Made by a program: the position numbers and the translations under genes. The notes below the pieces were generated by a model. It made no database searches and was not told where the DNA came from. It was given only the letters and a program-made list of their open reading frames with translations. This document shows positions 61,217 through 64,000 of a stretch of DNA of 64,000 bases, piece by piece (position 1 is the first letter of the stretch; every line of letters starts with the position of its first letter). Where the stretch lies: contig CAVUHK010000008.1 of assembly GCA_963741315.1 (NCBI GenBank), positions 806,001-870,000 on the forward strand, read 5' to 3'. Source of the stretch: PALSA-1003 sp963741315 (GTDB lineage Bacteria > Pseudomonadota > Gammaproteobacteria > Burkholderiales > Casimicrobiaceae).

Positions 61217-63766
61217 CTAGCGCCTGAAGCCGCCGCCGGCGCGCGCGCCGCCGAATTGCCCGCCGCGCTGCGCTCCGAAGTTGCGCGCGGCATGATCCTG
61301 GTCGAGTTGACCGAAGCCCGCAGCGCGTGATGCGCCCGCGCGTTCGGTCGCGCCCAAGGGATTGCCTGTAGCCGCCGCAGTGCGCGCGCCTGTCGCGTTG
61401 GCGGACGCCGGCTTCTGCACCGAATTCCACGAACCGTTGTCGTATTTGGACCAGCCGTCGGAAGTCTTCTTGTAGACATTGCCGTCGGCTCCGGCGTAGA
61501 CGTCTCCGCCCGCTCCCTTCACGACCCCAGCGCTGTTGCCGCCGGCGCCGCTGACACCGGCGCCCTTGGCCCCGGAGGTGGAACTGAATGATCCCGTGGA
61601 ACCGCGCGCGTCGGACTGGCTCTGTGTGTGCACCGTCTGGTTCGGCCCGGACACCGTGCTCGAACCCCAGCGGCTGTATGCATTGCTGTTCTGGCTGGTC
61701 GAACCGGAAACGCCGGTGCGCGCGTTGTACCAACTCGCGTTGCCGGAAGCGCCGTCCGGACCCCACACCGCGCCGCCGTGCGCATAGCTGCCTGTACTCG
61801 GGTTGTAGGCCGAGAACGCGCCGGCGCCGCCGTTCGGACCATAGACGGCGCCGCCATGAGCCCATGCGCCGGTGGCAGGGTTGTAGGCCGTGCCGGCCTT
61901 GACCACACCTCCGTAGGGACCGTAGATCGCGCCGCCGCGCGCCCACGAGCCGGTCGCCGAATTGTAGTAAGTGGCGCCCGCGTACGAGTACGGATAGGGG
62001 TAGTAGACCGGCACCGTTCCGGCATAGATGTACGGCGGGTAGTACCAGCCTGTGCCGTACATGACGACCCCGGCCGCCACGTAGCCCTGCGAGTAGCCAG
62101 CCGTATAACCGAAGGTGATCGCTTCGGGAGTCGCGTCGTACACCTGAACGTAGACCACGCGATAGAGTGGGCTCGATGGCGGAATAGTGTAGATCGCTGC
62201 GGGCACGTTGGCAGTCAGTACCCACGGGCCATCCGGCTTGGGGGCGGTGAACCACGCGCCTTGCGCGCATGCGTAGTACGCGTCGCCGACCCGGATGATG
62301 TCGAACGACGTATTCACGGCGTAGAACATCGCGGTACCGGCGATCGGAATGAATTGCGGCGTACCGGCGTAGACCACGTCGAGCTTCGCGTTGGCGCGGC
62401 TCAGCGATGCCTGCCGCGGGATCTGTGCCTGGATCAGCGCTTCCTGCGCCTGCGGCGTTCCCGGCACTGACGCGAGCACGAAGCCGCGTGGCCCCGCGGC
62501 GGGGATGCGGGCGAAATCGGCCGGCAGGCTGGCGGTCGCAAAGGTCCACGGACCGTCGAGCGACGAAGCGGAGAACCAGCGTCCAGACACCAGGAAATAG
62601 TAGTTGCCCCCGGCGGTGTCGCGGAACAGCGCAGCGTCGGTGTTGGCGACGTATTGCAGCGTCGTACTGGCGATGGGCTTGAACTGCGGTGATCCACCGA
62701 TGACGATGATTTCCGCGGGCGCTGTCGAGACGAAGATGTCCGGGGCGTCCTTCGCGGTGTAGGCGCGCCCGGGAATCTGCTTGCGCACGACTGCAAAGCT
62801 GGCATCGTCGGGCAGATCGGAGAACGTTGCCGGCAGCGCGCCCGCGGGCCGCCAGGGTCCCTTGGCATCGGGTGCAGCGAGCCAGCCGCCGTTGTTGAGC
62901 AGGTACCAGGTCTTCGTATCGGCGTCGACGAAAACGTCCCAATTGGTATTGACCGCGAACGACAGCCGGGTTCCTGCAATGGGTGCAAGCACCGGTTCGC
63001 CGTCGAACACCACCAGGCTCGCGGCGCGCGCGCTGACGAAAATGACGGGTGGCTCATTGCGAAGCGCGACTTCCGGCGGACGCTCGGATTGCAGACGCAT
63101 CCCGAGCAGGATGGTATCGAGCGGCACGTTTTTCGCGCCCATCGAGTCGAGCGCGGACTTGATTTTCTGCTGGAGCGCCGCCGCGCGCTCGTTATCGAAC
63201 GACGGAAAGTGCGCGGAAATGAGTCGTGGACGGGTGAGCGTAACCGTGCGTGCGTCGAGATCGGCCGTGCTCAGGAAGGCGACTTCGATCACGCCAAAGG
63301 TCGCCGTGGTCTCGCCCGACGGCGTGATGCCGACCGCCACCCGCGTGTTGAGCACACGCCGCTCGGGCCACGACACGACCTGCGGCTGGTAGATGGTCGC
63401 CGTGCCTCCAGGGCCGGCGATGACATGCGGCCATTCGCCCGCGTTGGCGGTTGCCATGACGTCCGGCGTCGCCGCGGCTTGCGCAGCCCTTGGCGCTGAC
63501 GCTGGTGTCGGTGCAGGAACGGTGCTCACCGCGCGTAGCGCATCCTGGCAGGCGGCCGAAGCACTCGCTGCGTTTTGCTGCAGGCAGGCCAGTGCGCCGG
63601 CGCCGCCGGTCGGCACGCTCATGCAATGCGCCTGGTATTCGGCGCGGCACGCCTGGCGGATCGCACTCGATTGCGCCGGGGTGGGCGGCGCTGCGATGCC
63701 GGGAAGACTGGTGATTGCGCCGAGCAGCAGTGTGCTCGCGCAGCGTAGAACACTTGCCAGTTTCAC
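61217..63766 (-). CDS. long exported repeat protein of unknown function
   Basis: About 849 residues. A signal peptide (VLRCASTLLLGAITSLPGIAA) is followed by a Cys-rich segment like the GLG1-type repeat (QACRAEYQAHCMSVPTGGAGALACLQ). In the middle (residues ~260-540) three units of ~65 residues repeat the pattern G-x-P-x-x-x-PIA-x-T-x-L-x-YxxNT ... WF-x-A-x-x-x-GPW. A Tyr-rich hydrophobic part follows, then three units of Y-N-x-x-TG-x-W/Y-A-x-GGA-x-x-GP-x-GG, and a Gly/Ser/Arg-rich tail. I chose GTG at 63766 because it starts the leader; no good ribosome-binding site is seen. It may be a cell-surface protein. Confidence 0.78.
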   Translation of the reverse strand: MKLASVLRCASTLLLGAITSLPGIAAPPTPAQSSAIRQACRAEYQAHCMSVPTGGAGALACLQQNAASASAACQDALRAVSTVPAPTPASAPRAAQAAATPDVMATANAGEWPHVIAGPGGTATIYQPQVVSWPERRVLNTRVAVGITPSGETTATFGVIEVAFLSTADLDARTVTLTRPRLISAHFPSFDNERAAALQQKIKSALDSMGAKNVPLDTILLGMRLQSERPPEVALRNEPPVIFVSARAASLVVFDGEPVLAPIAGTRLSFAVNTNWDVFVDADTKTWYLLNNGGWLAAPDAKGPWRPAGALPATFSDLPDDASFAVVRKQIPGRAYTAKDAPDIFVSTAPAEIIVIGGSPQFKPIASTTLQYVANTDAALFRDTAGGNYYFLVSGRWFSASSLDGPWTFATASLPADFARIPAAGPRGFVLASVPGTPQAQEALIQAQIPRQASLSRANAKLDVVYAGTPQFIPIAGTAMFYAVNTSFDIIRVGDAYYACAQGAWFTAPKPDGPWVLTANVPAAIYTIPPSSPLYRVVYVQVYDATPEAITFGYTAGYSQGYVAAGVVMYGTGWYYPPYIYAGTVPVYYPYPYSYAGATYYNSATGSWARGGAIYGPYGGVVKAGTAYNPATGAWAHGGAVYGPNGGAGAFSAYNPSTGSYAHGGAVWGPDGASGNASWYNARTGVSGSTSQNSNAYSRWGSSTVSGPNQTVHTQSQSDARGSTGSFSSTSGAKGAGVSGAGGNSAGVVKGAGGDVYAGADGNVYKKTSDGWSKYDNGSWNSVQKPASANATGARTAAATGNPLGATERAGASRAAGFGQLDQDHAARNFGAQRGGQFGGARAGGGFRR

Positions 63767-63875
63767 TCCGTTGCGACTGTCGATGTCCGCTCCCGGTCCT
63801 GCGTAGTCGGCTCCGCCGCGCGCCGGGTCGGCGCGGAGCGGAACGCGTGGTTGTGCGCGAGCGGACCAGGCCGCA

Positions 63876-64000
63876 TCAGAACATGTGCTGTCCGCCATTG
63901 ATCGCGATGTTCGCGCCAGTGACGAATGCTGCTTCCTCGCTCGACAGGTACGCGACCAATCCGGCGATCTCATCGGGTTTGCCGAGGCGACCCATGGGAA
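63876..64000 (-). CDS. phaB: acetoacetyl-CoA reductase-like SDR (PhaB), partial
   Basis: The last 41 residues of a short-chain dehydrogenase are visible: PMGRLGKPDEIAGLVAYLSSEEAAFVTGANIAINGGQHMF. The ending NGGQHMF matches PhaB (NGGLHMG-type) better than FabG, and phaP and phaR lie close by. It would make (R)-3-hydroxybutyryl-CoA for PHA synthesis. The start is beyond the right edge. Confidence 0.8.
   Translation of the reverse strand, partial: PMGRLGKPDEIAGLVAYLSSEEAAFVTGANIAINGGQHMF

Noticed and set aside
61217..63973. Upstream extension of the repeat protein to 918 residues
   Set aside because: The added N-terminal part reads through the 3' end of the phaB-like gene in another frame and lies before a good signal peptide at 63766.
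1..64000. CRISPR arrays, tRNA or rRNA genes, prophage, intact transposase genes
   Set aside because: No regularly spaced repeats, cloverleaf sequences, rRNA segments or transposase/integrase motifs were recognised on reading both strands.

Overview
The window comes from a GC-rich (roughly 65%) betaproteobacterium, most likely within or near Burkholderiales. Supporting signs are an arginine-32 elongation factor P next to its rhamnosyltransferase EarP, a Bug-type tricarboxylate-binding protein, a PhaR/phasin/PhaB polyhydroxyalkanoate (PHA) locus and a short-Q-loop (cyanide-insensitive type) cytochrome bd oxidase. I saw no rRNA, tRNA, CRISPR array, prophage or intact insertion sequence. Nearly all DNA is coding, and many genes are packed into overlapping operons.

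0-19 kb is mostly metabolism and uptake: a partial methyltransferase, a MarC-type membrane protein, a c-type cytochrome, a minus-strand run (DUF4239 membrane protein, arylsulfatase, Bug receptor, enoyl-CoA hydratase homologue), efp-earP, a DsbA-family oxidoreductase, an aldehyde dehydrogenase, a CoA-transferase with a CoA-ester lyase, and a complete BMP-family (nucleoside-type) ABC importer. 19-35 kb is envelope and respiration: a SYLF protein, cydAB, two divergent copies of a solute-binding-protein plus glycine-zipper module, an MCE-type (Mla-like) lipid ABC transporter operon, and a tripartite RND pump whose adaptor carries an OmpA-like peptidoglycan-binding domain.

36-58 kb is the most distinctive part. 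It holds two AspT-family aspartate:alanine antiporters, an aspartate 4-decarboxylase, a very large Orn/Lys/Arg-type decarboxylase, an SLC13/DASS carboxylate transporter, an OprD-family porin, a Rieske-like protein with a four-cysteine metal site, an AraC-family regulator translationally coupled to a beta-carbonic anhydrase, a DUF2254 membrane protein, a mechanosensitive-channel-like protein, an AI-2E family transporter and several small envelope proteins. A motif close to TGTCGAGAAWTGT recurs upstream of several of these genes, including the regulator. Together they look like one acid-stress or proton-motive-force module: import of amino acids, proton-consuming decarboxylation, export of product and hydration of the released CO2.

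58-64 kb holds rimO and the PHA storage locus: phaR and phaP diverge from an intergenic region with a strong promoter and PhaR-like palindromes, phaP is followed by a possible 3'UTR-derived small RNA and a strong terminator, and a long repeat-rich secreted protein separates it from the 3' end of a phaB-like gene.

Four genes (arylsulfatase, a lipoprotein, the second aspT and the porin) are each broken only by single-base shifts, while their remaining sequence looks intact. These may be base-calling errors or recent mutations. Each is listed as one disrupted gene.
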